Positions 35,204 through 44,335 of a stretch of DNA of 64,000 nucleotides are shown here, one piece after another. Source of the DNA: Leucobacter musarum subsp. musarum (GTDB lineage Bacteria > Actinomycetota > Actinomycetes > Actinomycetales > Microbacteriaceae); assembly GCF_001273845.1 (NCBI RefSeq), contig NZ_JHBW01000087.1:620001-684000 (forward strand). Direction: 5' to 3'. The notes beneath the pieces are model-generated. The model was not told where the DNA came from, did no database searches, and saw only the letters and a program-made list of their open reading frames with translations. The position numbers and the translations under genes are program-made. Within the stretch, counting starts at the first letter, position 1, and every line of letters begins with the position of its first letter.

Positions 35204-35560
35204 ATGGTGGGGCTCAGCATGATCACGATGGATACGGCCGATCCGCGCGCACTCGCCGGCTGGTGGGCCGAGCGACTCGGCGGTGAGATCGTGCATGAGG
35301 CGGATGGCTGGTTCTGTATCGTGCGCGCTCCTCAGCTCCCCGCGGCGATCGGCTTCCAAAAGGTCGACGACCCCACCGCGGGCAAGAACCGCTTGCATCT
35401 GGACTTCGACGTCGATCAGAGTGTCGACCGTGCCGCGCTCGTCACCGAGTGGGTGGCCGCGGGCGCTCGACATCTCGGGCGCCGAGGCGAGGCCGGATTC
35501 TCCTGGGACACGTTCGCCGACCCCGATGGCAACGAGTTCTGCATCGGCGATCCGCACTGA
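35204..35560 (+). CDS. VOC/glyoxalase-superfamily protein
   Basis: The 118-residue protein has one VOC module pair: MITMDTADPRALAGWWAERLGG, then RLHLDFDV, ending FADPDGNEFCIG. ATG 35204 follows GAAGGGAG with 6-base spacing; upstream frames run into the methyltransferase. This form (glyoxalase-like domain) is common in actinobacteria and usually uncharacterised. Confidence 0.88.
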   Translation: MVGLSMITMDTADPRALAGWWAERLGGEIVHEADGWFCIVRAPQLPAAIGFQKVDDPTAGKNRLHLDFDVDQSVDRAALVTEWVAAGARHLGRRGEAGFSWDTFADPDGNEFCIGDPH

Positions 35561-35573
35561 GTGTCGGGTCAGT

Positions 35574-36707
35574 TCACGCAGGGCGAAGCGTCGCCTCATC
35601 TTTTCGCGCCGCCGGGTCAAGCACCGCGGCGAGCACCTCGGGGCTGAGATCTTCAAGCCGCGCCGGGCTCCACCGGGGCGCGCGATCCTTGTCAATCACC
35701 TGCGCGCGCACGCCTTCGCGAAAGTCGGGCAGCGCACCGAGCCGACCGAGCACGCGCAGGTCATCGGCGAGCACCTGAGCGAGGTCGAGCCGCTCGTCAC
35801 GGGTGCGTTCGATCTGCGCGAGTGTGATCGCCACGGAGGTCGGGCTCATGGCACGCATGATCTCTGCGGTGCTCACAGCTTCGGGCGAGCCCGCAGCGGC
35901 CAGCGCGTCGGCGAGTCGGAGCGCTGCTCCGGCCGGATCCGCAAACACCCTGCCCGGCGCTCCCCCGAGCGCCTGCTCAGCGATCGAATCCCACCATGCC
36001 TGCACCTCGAGCAGCGCCGAGGGCGGGGCTGGTTCCGCGAACCTCGCGACGACCGCCTCGACGTCCGTGAGTGCGTCGCCCGTGATCTCATCTTCTGCGG
36101 CGAGCGCATCAGCCAACGCGGGCAGACGTTCTGACGGCACGAATACGTCTGCGAATCCGAGCGCGATTGCGTCTCCCCCGGTCATTTCGCCTGCGGTCAC
36201 CGCGAGAAATTCTCCGAGTCGCCCGGGTGCAGCCGCAAGCAGCAGGTGCCCGCCGACATCGGGCACGATTCCGATCCGCACTTCGGGCATGGCGAGTCGG
36301 CTGCGCTCCGTGACGATGCGCACTGCGGCATGGCCGGCCAGTCCGATGCCGCCTCCCATGGTGATGCCGTCCATGACCGCGACAACGGGCACCGATGCGG
36401 TCGCAATCGCCGCGTCGACGGCGTATTCGCTCGACAGAATGGCGCGGGTGTCTCCGCTCGAGATCTCTTTGACATCGCCTCCGCCGCAGAAGCCGCGTTC
36501 GCCGGCGCCGTCGAGCAGAATTGCCCGAGATCCGTCGTGCTGCGCCGTCGACAGCGCCGCGTCGAGCAGCGCGAACATCTCACTCGTCAGCGCGTTGATC
36601 GCTCGCGGTCGGTTCAGCGTCACGTGGGTGATCGCACCGATGCGACGGGCGATCACGAGTGGCGGCTGCGGCGAGCCGGGGGCGGCGTGGGTGGGTGCGG
36701 CGCTCAT
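35574..36707 (-). CDS. enoyl-CoA hydratase/isomerase family, 3-hydroxyisobutyryl-CoA hydrolase-like
   Basis: The 377-residue protein has a crotonase core: LNRPRAINALTSEM, the oxyanion-hole segment GERGFCGGGDVKEI, VMDGITMGGGIGLAGHA and MPEVRIGIVPDVGG with the catalytic Glu and Asp of hydrolases. The extra C-terminal domain to 377 residues matches 3-hydroxyisobutyryl-CoA hydrolase of valine breakdown rather than short hydratases. No other valine pathway genes are nearby. TACGGT lies six bases before the ATG. Confidence 0.87.
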   Translation of the reverse strand: MSAAPTHAAPGSPQPPLVIARRIGAITHVTLNRPRAINALTSEMFALLDAALSTAQHDGSRAILLDGAGERGFCGGGDVKEISSGDTRAILSSEYAVDAAIATASVPVVAVMDGITMGGGIGLAGHAAVRIVTERSRLAMPEVRIGIVPDVGGHLLLAAAPGRLGEFLAVTAGEMTGGDAIALGFADVFVPSERLPALADALAAEDEITGDALTDVEAVVARFAEPAPPSALLEVQAWWDSIAEQALGGAPGRVFADPAGAALRLADALAAAGSPEAVSTAEIMRAMSPTSVAITLAQIERTRDERLDLAQVLADDLRVLGRLGALPDFREGVRAQVIDKDRAPRWSPARLEDLSPEVLAAVLDPAARKDEATLRPA

Positions 36708-36713
36708 GGCAGC

Positions 36714-36719
36714 ACCGTA
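36714..36719 (-). promoter_or_regulatory. -10 element (TACGGT), leaderless, acyl-CoA hydrolase gene
   Basis: TACGGT on the minus strand lies six bases before ATG 36707. Confidence 0.45.
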
Positions 36720-36748
36720 TCACCGCTCCAGCCGGCGCCGGGGCGTGC

Positions 36749-38071
36749 TCACGGCGTCGGGCGATGCGCGTCGTAGCGCTGGAATCCCGGTGCCGCCCGC
36801 AGCAGGACCAGCATGATGCCGAGGATCACGATCCCTCCGAAGAGCGGGGGCGCCCAGAGTGCGATCGCGGTCGCGATACCGCCCGCCAGGAGGTCGCCCA
36901 CGCGGGGGCCGCCCGCCACCACCACGTAGAAGAGCCCCTGCATGCGCCCGCGCACGTCGTCAGGTGCGGCCGCCTGCAGAATCGTCGTGCGGAACACGGC
37001 GCTCACGTTGTCGGCGGCACCGGTGCCCGCCAGTGCGAGACCCGCCCAGACGATCGCGGGGATGATCGCGTGGTCGATGCGATCCTCGGTGCCAGCGGAG
37101 AGCGCGGTGATGAGCAGCACGAGGCCGAAGAGCGCGGTGAAGACGCCGAAGCTCGCGACGGCCAGCGTGACCGCGCGCCCTTGCCGCCGCACCGAGCCCA
37201 GCGGGCCCGAGAACAGCCCGCTTACGAGCGAGCCCAGCGCGAAGGCGGCGGTCAATGCGCCGACGGTGACCGGGCCGCCGCCGAGCACCAGTGCTCCCGC
37301 TGCCGGGAATACGACGCGCGGGGTACCGAAGATCATCGCGACCAGATCCCAGATGAACGTCGCGCGGACGTTCGGTGCGCGCTTCAAGAATCTGAGGCTG
37401 CCGATGATCGAGCTCCAGCCCGGCGAGACCCGGTTCCCCTCGGGCGCCATGCGCGGCAGGCTGAGAATGCCGAGGAATGCGGCTGAGAACAGCACGACGT
37501 CGAGCAAGTATGTCCAGGGCACACCCACGCTCGCCACGAGCACTCCGGCCACCGCCGGGCCAACGGTGATCGCGAGCCCCATGGTGATGCCGCTCAGCGC
37601 CGCGGCGGCGGGCAGCAACTGCGCGGGCAGCAGCCGCGGCAGCATCGCGCCGCGGGTGGCACCCATGATGGTTGCCGAGGCCGCGTTGACGGCGGCGAGC
37701 GCGTAGTACGGCCAGGTCTGCTGCACGTCGACGAACGCAATCACGGCCATCGTGCCGATGCTGGCCCAGGCGACGACGGCCGTGACGAGTGCCACGAGTC
37801 TCCGGTCGAATGCGTCGGCGAGGGCACCGCCCACGAACCCCGCCAGAATCATCGGCCCGAGTGCCCACAGGGCGACGAGCGAGACGGCGAAGGTCGAGTG
37901 GGTCAGTTCATAGATGTGCAGCCCGACCGCGACGATGGTGACCTGCGCACCGATTTGCGCGATGGATGTTCCGGTCCAGAGCTTCGCGAACGCCGGACTC
38001 GCGCGGAGCGGCGTCGTGTCGACCAGCAACGACCGCAGGGAACGACGGCGGCGTTCGGGGACATCACTCAC
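36749..38071 (-). CDS. MFS transporter (EntS/MFS_3-like)
   Basis: The 440-residue transporter has about 12 helices and resembles the enterobactin-exporter-like MFS_3 group: FAKLWTGTSIAQIGAQVTIV near the start, GGALADAFDRRLVAL (motif A) and FRTTILQAAAPDDVRGRMQG. The GTG start at 38071 is fixed by TAGTCT six bases upstream. The substrate is unknown; no siderophore genes are in view. Confidence 0.9.
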   Translation of the reverse strand: MSDVPERRRRSLRSLLVDTTPLRASPAFAKLWTGTSIAQIGAQVTIVAVGLHIYELTHSTFAVSLVALWALGPMILAGFVGGALADAFDRRLVALVTAVVAWASIGTMAVIAFVDVQQTWPYYALAAVNAASATIMGATRGAMLPRLLPAQLLPAAAALSGITMGLAITVGPAVAGVLVASVGVPWTYLLDVVLFSAAFLGILSLPRMAPEGNRVSPGWSSIIGSLRFLKRAPNVRATFIWDLVAMIFGTPRVVFPAAGALVLGGGPVTVGALTAAFALGSLVSGLFSGPLGSVRRQGRAVTLAVASFGVFTALFGLVLLITALSAGTEDRIDHAIIPAIVWAGLALAGTGAADNVSAVFRTTILQAAAPDDVRGRMQGLFYVVVAGGPRVGDLLAGGIATAIALWAPPLFGGIVILGIMLVLLRAAPGFQRYDAHRPTP

Positions 38072-38077
38072 CGCACC

Positions 38078-38083
38078 AGACTA
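38078..38083 (-). promoter_or_regulatory. -10 element (TAGTCT), leaderless, MFS gene
   Basis: TAGTCT on the minus strand lies six bases before GTG 38071. Confidence 0.55.
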
Positions 38084-38095
38084 GACGGCGCCAGG

Positions 38096-38620
38096 TCAGT
38101 ACCCGTCACCGGCGGTCACATCGTCGGCGGCATCGAAGCACGGCGAGGCCGACGCGAATCGCACGGTGCCGGTATCGACGTCGGTCGTGATGTGCAGGCG
38201 CGTTCGTGTCTCGGGGTCACTGGCGATGATGCTCGGCGTGCGCATGACGTCGCTGTCGCCCTGCACATTCCACGCGTTCTCGGTGAGGCGGGCCTGCAGA
38301 TCTGCGATGACCTGATCCGCTCGCACCGATTCGCGCAGCTGCACGGTCGTGCCTCCGCGCCACCGATACTCACGGGAGTTGCACGGTTCGATCGTTCCGG
38401 TGTTCGCCTGTTCGATGGTGGCGACCGCATCGGGCGCGAGCAGACCCACCGCGACGGTCTCGAGGCGCTGCGCCTCCCGCTTGGCGACCTGCCAGGCTGC
38501 CTCGGGGCGCGTGGTCGGCGTCGTGGCACTCGTCGATTCGGGTTCCAGCGCACTACACCCGGAGAGCAAGATCACGGCCGCAGTGACCGCTGTGAGGGTT
38601 CGGTGGTGGCGTATGCGCAT
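38096..38620 (-). CDS. predicted lipoprotein of unknown function
   Basis: The 174-residue protein has a signal peptide with lipobox LSGC (MRIRHHRTLTAVTAAVIL, then LSGCSALE). The mature domain has a Thr/Pro/Ser-rich linker and a compact mixed alpha/beta part ending SPCFDAADDVTAGDGY. ATG 38620 has a GAGGAG box at good spacing, which rules out 38641. No function is recognised. Confidence 0.78.
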   Translation of the reverse strand: MRIRHHRTLTAVTAAVILLSGCSALEPESTSATTPTTRPEAAWQVAKREAQRLETVAVGLLAPDAVATIEQANTGTIEPCNSREYRWRGGTTVQLRESVRADQVIADLQARLTENAWNVQGDSDVMRTPSIIASDPETRTRLHITTDVDTGTVRFASASPCFDAADDVTAGDGY

Positions 38621-38800
38621 CGCGTGCTCCTCGAAAATCATCGGTGGCGGTGCTCAGCGCCCCATCCCGAATCGCTCGCACGATCGCAGGCTCCCCCACG
38701 TTCTTGAGCCCGATCACTTCCCAATCTAGGGGTTCGCCGTCTCGCCTCGCAATGCGTCCGCCTGGCAGTGTGCCGCACGCGTGATGGGGGCGATCACAGA

Positions 38801-38806
38801 TAGTCT
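38801..38806 (+). promoter_or_regulatory. -10 element (TAGTCT), leaderless, DUF3097 gene
   Basis: TAGTCT ends six bases before ATG 38813. The rest of the 38621-38800 gap shows nothing else I can support. Confidence 0.6.
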
Positions 38807-38812
38807 CGAGCC

Positions 38813-39649
38813 ATGTTCGACGACCGCTATGACCTCGACCCCGTCGCTCGCATGAAGCCGCGTCGCGGGCCCGTCGAACGCCGTGAGGTGCCGCTCGCAA
38901 AAGGTCTCGTCGTCGAGCACACGGAATCGGAGTGGTGCGGCGCGATCGTCGGAGCGCGTGAGGGCCTGGTGCAGCTCGAGGACTTCCGCGGCAAGGTGCG
39001 CGCGTTCCCGCTGACCGATGGGTTCCTGATCGACGGCGTGCCGGTGCAGCTCGTGCGACCAGCGGCTCGCCCTGCGGGTCGGCAGCGCACCGCTTCCGGG
39101 TCCTTCGCCGCTCCGCAGCAACGGGCGCGCGTCGCGATGCCGAGTCGCATCTTCGTGGAGGGCAAGCACGACGCCGAGCTGGTGGAGCAGGTGTGGGGCG
39201 ACGATCTCCGCGTGGAGGGCGTCGTCGTCGAGCTCCTCCAGGGGGCCGACAACCTCGAACAGGTGCTGGCCGAATTCGGGCCGGCTGCCGATCGACGGGC
39301 GGGGGTGCTGCTCGATCACCTGGTGACCGGCAGCAAAGAAACGAGGATCGCCGATGCGATCGCGCGCGGACCCCACGGCGGGCACGTACTCATCGTCGGC
39401 CACCCCTTCGTTGACATCTGGCAGGCGGTGAAACCCGAGCGGGTCGGGTTGCAGGAATGGCCGGTGATCCCGCGCAGCATCGAATGGAAGTCGGGGATCT
39501 GCCGAGCGCTCGGGTGGCCCGGTGACGAACCCGCGGATATCGCCGACGCCTGGTCGCGCATCCGCGGTCGGGTGCGCGGTTTCCGCGACCTGGAGCCGGA
39601 ACTCGTCGGCCGGGTGGAGCACCTGATCGACTTCGTCACCGTCGGGTGA
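38813..39649 (+). CDS. DUF3097 family protein, Toprim-like
   Basis: The 278-residue protein matches the actinobacterial DUF3097 family. The N-terminal 100 residues form a small beta-rich domain (EWCGAIVGAREGLVQLEDF). The second half begins SRIFVEGKHDAELVEQVWGD and continues to GVLLDHLVTGSKETRIADA, a Toprim-like arrangement with Glu and Asp as candidate metal ligands. The function is unknown; nucleic-acid work is an inference from the fold pattern. Confidence 0.87.
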   Translation: MFDDRYDLDPVARMKPRRGPVERREVPLAKGLVVEHTESEWCGAIVGAREGLVQLEDFRGKVRAFPLTDGFLIDGVPVQLVRPAARPAGRQRTASGSFAAPQQRARVAMPSRIFVEGKHDAELVEQVWGDDLRVEGVVVELLQGADNLEQVLAEFGPAADRRAGVLLDHLVTGSKETRIADAIARGPHGGHVLIVGHPFVDIWQAVKPERVGLQEWPVIPRSIEWKSGICRALGWPGDEPADIADAWSRIRGRVRGFRDLEPELVGRVEHLIDFVTVG

Positions 39650-39680
39650 CGCCCAGAGCGATCACACGGCTGCGCGCGCG

Positions 39681-39686
39681 TATTCT
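39681..39686 (+). promoter_or_regulatory. -10 element (TATTCT) of arginase-family operon
   Basis: TATTCT lies about 30 bases before GTG 39716, with a short leader that carries TGAGGAGG at good spacing. Confidence 0.5.
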
Positions 39687-39715
39687 GGAGGAGTTGGATC
39701 TCTGAGGAGGTTGCG

Positions 39716-40597
39716 GTGACTCGACCGATGTTTGTGCTCATGCCCCAGTGGCAGGGATCCCCGTCGACGCGAGCGATGCAGCTCGCCGAGGGGGCCGAAA
39801 TGCTTCGCGACGACCTCCCGGCCTCGGCGTTGCGCGAGGTGCAGGTGCCGCTCGAGGCGGGTGATGCGATGGGAACTCCGGTCGCGCGCCTCAGCAGCCT
39901 GATCCGCGCGCGAGATGCAGCACGCGCCGAACTGCAGCCGGTGCACGCCGACGGGCGCCCGCCCATCATCGTCGGCGGCGATTGCGCGACATCCTTGCCC
40001 GGCCTCGAGGCGGCATCGCGAACCTTCGAGCGCCTCGCCGTGCTGTGGTTCGACGCCCACCCCGATCTGCAGCATCCGAGTACTTCTCCCTCCGGCGCGG
40101 CCTCCGGCATGACCCTGCGCCACGCGCTCGGCGATGGAGCACCCGACCTCGTGTCGAGCTCGCCGCTGGATCCGGCGACGGTCACGCTCGTCGGCGCACG
40201 TGCGATCGATCCCGAGGAAGACGATGAACTCGCATCGCGCGGTCTGCACCTGCTGCAGATCGACAGCTTCGCCGACGACCCCACAGCTGCGCTCGTCTCG
40301 GCGATCCGCGAGCGCATCGCCGGGGCCGACGCCGTCTACGTGCATCTCGATCTCGACGTGCTCGACCCGGCCGAGTTCGGCTCGGTGCACGCGCCAGTGC
40401 CATTCGGGCTCACCGTCGCTCAGCTGACGGACGCGATCCGCGCCGCTGTGAGCTCGGTGCCGCTGGCGGGTGCGGCGATCTGCGAATTCGCCCCGGCAGA
40501 CCGCGACCGCGGCGCCGAAGATCTGCCGACGGTACTTCGCATCTTGGCCGCCCTGACATCTGCGTCGGGCCCCCGAGTCGCCGGATCCGACGCGTGA
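39716..40597 (+). CDS. arginase/agmatinase-family ureohydrolase-like protein
   Basis: The 293-residue protein shows the ureohydrolase core WFDAHPDLQHP, SGMTLRHALGDG and YVHLDLDVLDP, all with the Asp/His manganese ligands. The first motif, normally GGDH, is GGDC, so one manganese ligand is Cys. This variant is, as I recall, common among actinobacterial arginase-family proteins of unknown substrate. GTG 39716 has a strong TGAGGAGG box five bases upstream. It overlaps the next small gene (GTGA). Confidence 0.85.
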   Translation: MTRPMFVLMPQWQGSPSTRAMQLAEGAEMLRDDLPASALREVQVPLEAGDAMGTPVARLSSLIRARDAARAELQPVHADGRPPIIVGGDCATSLPGLEAASRTFERLAVLWFDAHPDLQHPSTSPSGAASGMTLRHALGDGAPDLVSSSPLDPATVTLVGARAIDPEEDDELASRGLHLLQIDSFADDPTAALVSAIRERIAGADAVYVHLDLDVLDPAEFGSVHAPVPFGLTVAQLTDAIRAAVSSVPLAGAAICEFAPADRDRGAEDLPTVLRILAALTSASGPRVAGSDA

Positions 40598-40962
40598 CCC
40601 GGGGCACCCGCCGAGCCTGGCCGCTCGCCCGACTCGGGTATGCCTACGCCACCGCCGTCGGTTTCATTTGGGGCGCGATCTGGAGCCAGGGACGCATCGA
40701 ACGACGCGACGGGCTGTGGGTGTTCCAGGGCATGCCGAAGTGGACATTCGGGCGCGGTGGCAGTTGCGTCGGCGGGTGCTACCTCACCGATCGCAACGTC
40801 TCCGAACGCGTACTGCGGCACGAACGCGTGCACCGCGAGCAATGGCGGCACTATGGCATGGCGATGCCGATCCTCTACGCGCTCGCGGGCCGCGACCCCC
40901 TGCGCAATCGCTTCGAGATCGAGGCCGGTCTGCGCGACGGCGGTTACGTCCGCGACGCATAG
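40594..40962 (+). CDS. small protein with HERVH motif, putative metalloprotein
   Basis: The 122-residue protein has a hydrophobic segment at about residues 12-31 and a zincin-like HERVH at 76-80 with a further Glu at 108 or 110 (RFEIEAG). Two cysteines lie at 58 and 62 (SCVGGC). Similar small actinobacterial proteins are sometimes labelled Fe-S oxidoreductase, which the sequence does not justify. The GTG start overlaps the arginase-family stop. Metalloprotease activity is only a possibility. Confidence 0.7.
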   Translation: MTRGTRRAWPLARLGYAYATAVGFIWGAIWSQGRIERRDGLWVFQGMPKWTFGRGGSCVGGCYLTDRNVSERVLRHERVHREQWRHYGMAMPILYALAGRDPLRNRFEIEAGLRDGGYVRDA

Positions 40963-40965
40963 ACT
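40960..40965 (+). promoter_or_regulatory. -10 element (TAGACT) sharing the upstream stop codon
   Basis: TAGACT ends six bases before ATG 40972, and its first three bases are the TAG stop of the preceding gene. Confidence 0.6.
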
Positions 40966-40971
40966 GCCAGC

Positions 40972-41892
40972 ATGAGCGCTCCTTCGGCACCCGATTCCGA
41001 CGACGAGTTCCGATTTCTCGATGGCGATGCCGCTCGAGTCGGCCGCACCACCCCGCTGCCGCCGGTCTCCCGAGTGACTGCGAGCACGGCGGATCACCGA
41101 ACAGTCAGCGGGCTCAGCTTCGACGGTGCGTTCGCACCCGAGCTCGTGACGCTGCACGGCGCCGGCCTCAACGCGCACAGCTTCGATCCGATGCTGCTGG
41201 CGCTCGACCGCCCCGCGCTCGCACTCGATCTGCCCGGACACGGGCGCAGCTCATGGCGCGACGACGCCGATTACCGACCGGATCACCTCGCGGTCGACAT
41301 CGCGGACGCCATCGAGCATCTCGCGCCCGAACCCGTCATCCTGCTCGGCCACTCCCTCGGGGGTTTGGCTGCCGCGCTTACTGCCGCGGCACGACCGGAA
41401 CTTGTACGTCAGGTGATCCTCGTCGATATGACTCCCGGTGTCTCACCGGCGCGCGACGCCGGGGTCGTGCGCGAGTTCATTCAGGGCCAGCGCGACTTCG
41501 GCAGCATCGCCGAGATCGTCGAACGCGCCGAGCGGTTCGGCATCGGCCGCGACCGCACCGCGCTCACCCGTGGCGTGACGCTGAATACGCGACTGCGGCC
41601 CGACGGACGCCTTGAGTGGACGCACCACCTGGCGCATCTCGACGGGCTTCCCGCCGCGGGCAACCCGGAAGATCCGCAGCCGTACGCGCAGATCTGGGCG
41701 TCGCTCGAATCGCTTGACGTGTCCCTCGCGCTCATCGCGGCGTCAGACGGCATGCTCACGACAGATCACCTGGACCAGTGGCGCGAGGCGCTGCCGCACA
41801 GCGCAGTCATCACGTTGACTGGCCCCCACAACCTCCACGAGGCGGCTCCGCGCGAACTGGCGGATGCCGTTCGCAGCCTGATGCAGGGCTGA
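40972..41892 (+). CDS. alpha/beta hydrolase
   Basis: The 306-residue hydrolase has the oxyanion region LHGAGLNAHSF, the second motif DLPGHGRSSW, the nucleophile elbow LLGHSLGGLAAA (Ser), an acid near ALIAASDGMLTTDHL and the His in LTGPHNLHEAAP. The catalytic triad looks complete. The substrate is unknown; the family includes esterases and haloperoxidase-like enzymes. The start is fixed by a leaderless -10. It converges on rsrA. Confidence 0.9.
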   Translation: MSAPSAPDSDDEFRFLDGDAARVGRTTPLPPVSRVTASTADHRTVSGLSFDGAFAPELVTLHGAGLNAHSFDPMLLALDRPALALDLPGHGRSSWRDDADYRPDHLAVDIADAIEHLAPEPVILLGHSLGGLAAALTAAARPELVRQVILVDMTPGVSPARDAGVVREFIQGQRDFGSIAEIVERAERFGIGRDRTALTRGVTLNTRLRPDGRLEWTHHLAHLDGLPAAGNPEDPQPYAQIWASLESLDVSLALIAASDGMLTTDHLDQWREALPHSAVITLTGPHNLHEAAPRELADAVRSLMQG

Positions 41893-41912
41893 CCAGCGCC
41901 CGCCCGCTCAGG

Positions 41913-42170
41913 TCACACGACCGCGCCGGGCTCCTCGGCTTGCAGGCTCCGCAGAATCGCGTTGCGCAGGTCGACAGGCGGGCAGTTGCTATCCCGTTCT
42001 TCGGCGCACGCGCGTTTGACGACACTCGTGAGCTGTTCGCACACGTGCTGTTCGTTCTGGCACGACGAGCACTCGGCGATGTGCTCTCTGATCGGCGCCG
42101 ATTCTTCCGCGCAGAGCTCGCCGCGGAGCAGCTCGTACAGATTCGCCTTGGCCTGCTCGCAATCACTCAT
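41913..42170 (-). CDS. rsrA: zinc anti-sigma factor, RsrA-like
   Basis: The 85-residue ZAS protein has Cys4, His30, Cys34 and Cys37 (HIAECSSC), the same spacing as RsrA Cys11, His37, Cys41 and Cys44. It should bind zinc and release the sigma factor upon disulfide stress. Further cysteines at 20, 44, 55 and 63 are present. The ATG overlaps the stop of the sigma gene (ATGA), which is the usual coupled layout. Confidence 0.92.
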   Translation of the reverse strand: MSDCEQAKANLYELLRGELCAEESAPIREHIAECSSCQNEQHVCEQLTSVVKRACAEERDSNCPPVDLRNAILRSLQAEEPGAVV

Positions 42171-42781
42171 CGCGCTGCTCCCTTCTTCGTCGGTTTCGTT
42201 CCCGCATTGAGTCCAACGCCCTGCTCGTTCGCGTATTCCCCGAGGGTCTTCCGCAATCGTGCCCGGCCGCGGTGCAATCGACTCATCACCGTGCCGATCG
42301 GCACCTCCGCGATGTCAGCGATCTCTTGGTAGCTGAAGCCTTCGACGTCGGCCAGATAGACCGCCATGCGGAAGTCTTCGGGCAGCGCGTTGAGCGCCTG
42401 CGTCACGACCGAGTCGGGCGTGCGGTCGATCGCTTCGGCCTCGGCCGATCGAGATGACATGGCGGTCGTCGATTCGGCTCCGCCCAGCTGCCAGTCCTCG
42501 AGCTCGTCAACCGCCCCCAGATGCGGCTCCCGCTGCTTCTTGCGGTAGGTATTGATGTAGCTGTTCGTCATGATGCGGTACAGCCACGCCTTGAGGTTGG
42601 TTCCCTCCTGGAACGACGCGAACGCGGAGAACGCTTTCAGGTAGGTCTCCTGCACCAGATCCTGCGCATCCTGAGGGTTTCGCGTCATTTTCATAGCTGC
42701 GCCGTACAGCTGATCGAGCATCGGAAGCGCCTCCGATGTGAAGCGCTGTTCCAGCTTCGCCTGCGCTGCGGTATCACTCAC
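42167..42781 (-). CDS. sigR: ECF sigma factor SigR/SigH-type (redox stress)
   Basis: The 204-residue ECF sigma has region 2 ([35 protein letters not shown]) and region 4 ([40 protein letters not shown]). With RsrA it controls thioredoxin and thiol-homeostasis genes in actinomycetes. The start is GTG 42781 (VSDTAAQ), set by TAGGAT seven bases upstream; longer readings continue antisense through aroA and are not conserved. No GGAAT-N18-GTT autoregulatory promoter is visible in the short gap. Confidence 0.92.
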   Translation of the reverse strand: MSDTAAQAKLEQRFTSEALPMLDQLYGAAMKMTRNPQDAQDLVQETYLKAFSAFASFQEGTNLKAWLYRIMTNSYINTYRKKQREPHLGAVDELEDWQLGGAESTTAMSSRSAEAEAIDRTPDSVVTQALNALPEDFRMAVYLADVEGFSYQEIADIAEVPIGTVMSRLHRGRARLRKTLGEYANEQGVGLNAGTKPTKKGAAR

Positions 42782-42788
42782 ACTCTCG

Positions 42789-42794
42789 ATCCTA
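42789..42794 (-). promoter_or_regulatory. -10 element (TAGGAT), leaderless, sigR
   Basis: TAGGAT on the minus strand lies seven bases before GTG 42781. It stands back to back with the aroA -10 in a 44-bp gap. Confidence 0.55.
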
Positions 42795-42811
42795 CTGTCG
42801 AGCACGACCGG

Positions 42812-42817
42812 TAGACT
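42812..42817 (+). promoter_or_regulatory. -10 element (TAGACT) of aroA, leaderless
   Basis: TAGACT ends eight bases before ATG 42826. Confidence 0.5.
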
Positions 42818-42825
42818 CGACGACG

Positions 42826-44331
42826 ATGCTGATCGCGAAGATGAACCCCGGAAAAGACGGCGAAGGAACGGGCACCGGAGAGGGTGTCGAGGGTGCTGCC
42901 GCGCACTGGCCGGCGCCGGTCGCCGAGGGCGCGCTGCACGCGACCGTGGCGCTCCCGGGGTCGAAGTCGTTGACCGGCCGAGAGCTCGTACTTGCGGCGC
43001 TCGCCGACGGGCCGGGCCTGCTGCAGGCACCCCTGAAATCCCGCGATTCCGCGCTCATGGTCGATGCACTCCGCTCGCTCGGCACCGAGATCGAGGAGAT
43101 CCCCGCTGCGCACGGCGCAGATCCCGACCTGCGGGTCACACCGGCCGCCGAACTTACGGGGTCGACCACCATCGAGTGCGGGCTCGCGGGCACCGTCATG
43201 CGATTCGTGCCTCCCGTCGCCGCGCTCGCGCTCGGCCCCGTCGCGTTCGACGGCGATCCCTACGCGCGCAAGCGTCCCATGCGCCCCGTGCTCGACGCGC
43301 TGCGCGCACTCGGCGTCGACATCGCCGACGAGGGCCGCGGAGCGCTCCCCTTCACGGTGCACGGCACCGGCGGTGTGCGCGGCGGCCGAGTCGAACTCGA
43401 TGCCTCGCTCTCGAGCCAGTTCGTTTCGGCATTGCTGCTCACGGGGGCCCGTTTCTCCGAGGGCGTGCACGTCGTGCACACGGGCGACCGCCTGCCGAGC
43501 CTGCCGCACATCGAGATGACCCTTGCCGCACTGCGGGCCCGCGGAGTCTCGGTCGAGACACCTGCCGTCGGCGAATGGATCGTGCACCCCGGGGCGATCC
43601 GGGCCGCCGATGTCACGATCGAGCCCGATCTGTCGAACGCCGCACCGTTCCTGGCCGCCGCGATCGCCGCTGGCGGTTCCGTCACCGTGCCGCTCTGGCC
43701 GACCGAGACGACGCAGGTGGGCGACCTCTTGCGCACACTTTTGCACGCAGAGTTCGGAGCCGAGGTGCAGCACGGGGCCGACGGATCGCTCACGGTGCGC
43801 GGCGACGGCAACGTTCCGGGAGTGTCAATCCACGTTCCCGAGGCCGGTGAACTTGCCCCGACTCTGATCGGGCTCGCCGCGCTCGCGGCGCACGGTACCG
43901 ACGGCACCGACGGAGCACCCAGCGAGATCACGGGCATCGGGCATATCCGTCATCACGAGACGGATCGTATCGCCGCGCTCGTCGCAGAAATCAACGCGCT
44001 CGGGGGCAACGCGTCAGAGCTCGAAGACGGCATCGCGATCCGGCCCGCCGCACTGCACGGGGGCGTCTGGCACAGCTACGCCGACCATCGCATGGCAACC
44101 ACCGGGGCGCTCATCGGCCTCCGTATTCCCGGCGTCGAGGTCGAAGACGTCGCCTCCACGGCGAAGACCCTCCCCCGCTTTACCGAGCTCTGGGACCGCA
44201 TGCTCACCCGCCCGTCGACCACGGAGACCAGAGGCGCAGCGATCGACGTCGCCTTCGAGGCGGGCTCCACCGTTGCTCCCCACCTCGGGGCGCTTGGCCG
44301 GGCCGCTCGCGGGTTCCTCGAAGGGATCTGA
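42826..44331 (+). CDS. aroA: 3-phosphoshikimate 1-carboxyvinyltransferase (EPSP synthase)
   Basis: The 501-residue EPSP synthase joins shikimate-3-phosphate and phosphoenolpyruvate in aromatic amino-acid synthesis. Its motifs are [17 protein letters not shown] (the usual LTNRAL is LTGREL), [43 protein letters not shown] and [10 protein letters not shown]. The protein is 50 to 70 residues longer than E. coli AroA, with an N-terminal Gly-rich lead and a C-terminal tail ([20 protein letters not shown]). It is followed by rsgA after four bases, an arrangement common in actinobacteria. Confidence 0.95.
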   Translation: MLIAKMNPGKDGEGTGTGEGVEGAAAHWPAPVAEGALHATVALPGSKSLTGRELVLAALADGPGLLQAPLKSRDSALMVDALRSLGTEIEEIPAAHGADPDLRVTPAAELTGSTTIECGLAGTVMRFVPPVAALALGPVAFDGDPYARKRPMRPVLDALRALGVDIADEGRGALPFTVHGTGGVRGGRVELDASLSSQFVSALLLTGARFSEGVHVVHTGDRLPSLPHIEMTLAALRARGVSVETPAVGEWIVHPGAIRAADVTIEPDLSNAAPFLAAAIAAGGSVTVPLWPTETTQVGDLLRTLLHAEFGAEVQHGADGSLTVRGDGNVPGVSIHVPEAGELAPTLIGLAALAAHGTDGTDGAPSEITGIGHIRHHETDRIAALVAEINALGGNASELEDGIAIRPAALHGGVWHSYADHRMATTGALIGLRIPGVEVEDVASTAKTLPRFTELWDRMLTRPSTTETRGAAIDVAFEAGSTVAPHLGALGRAARGFLEGI

Positions 44332-44335
44332 CCGC

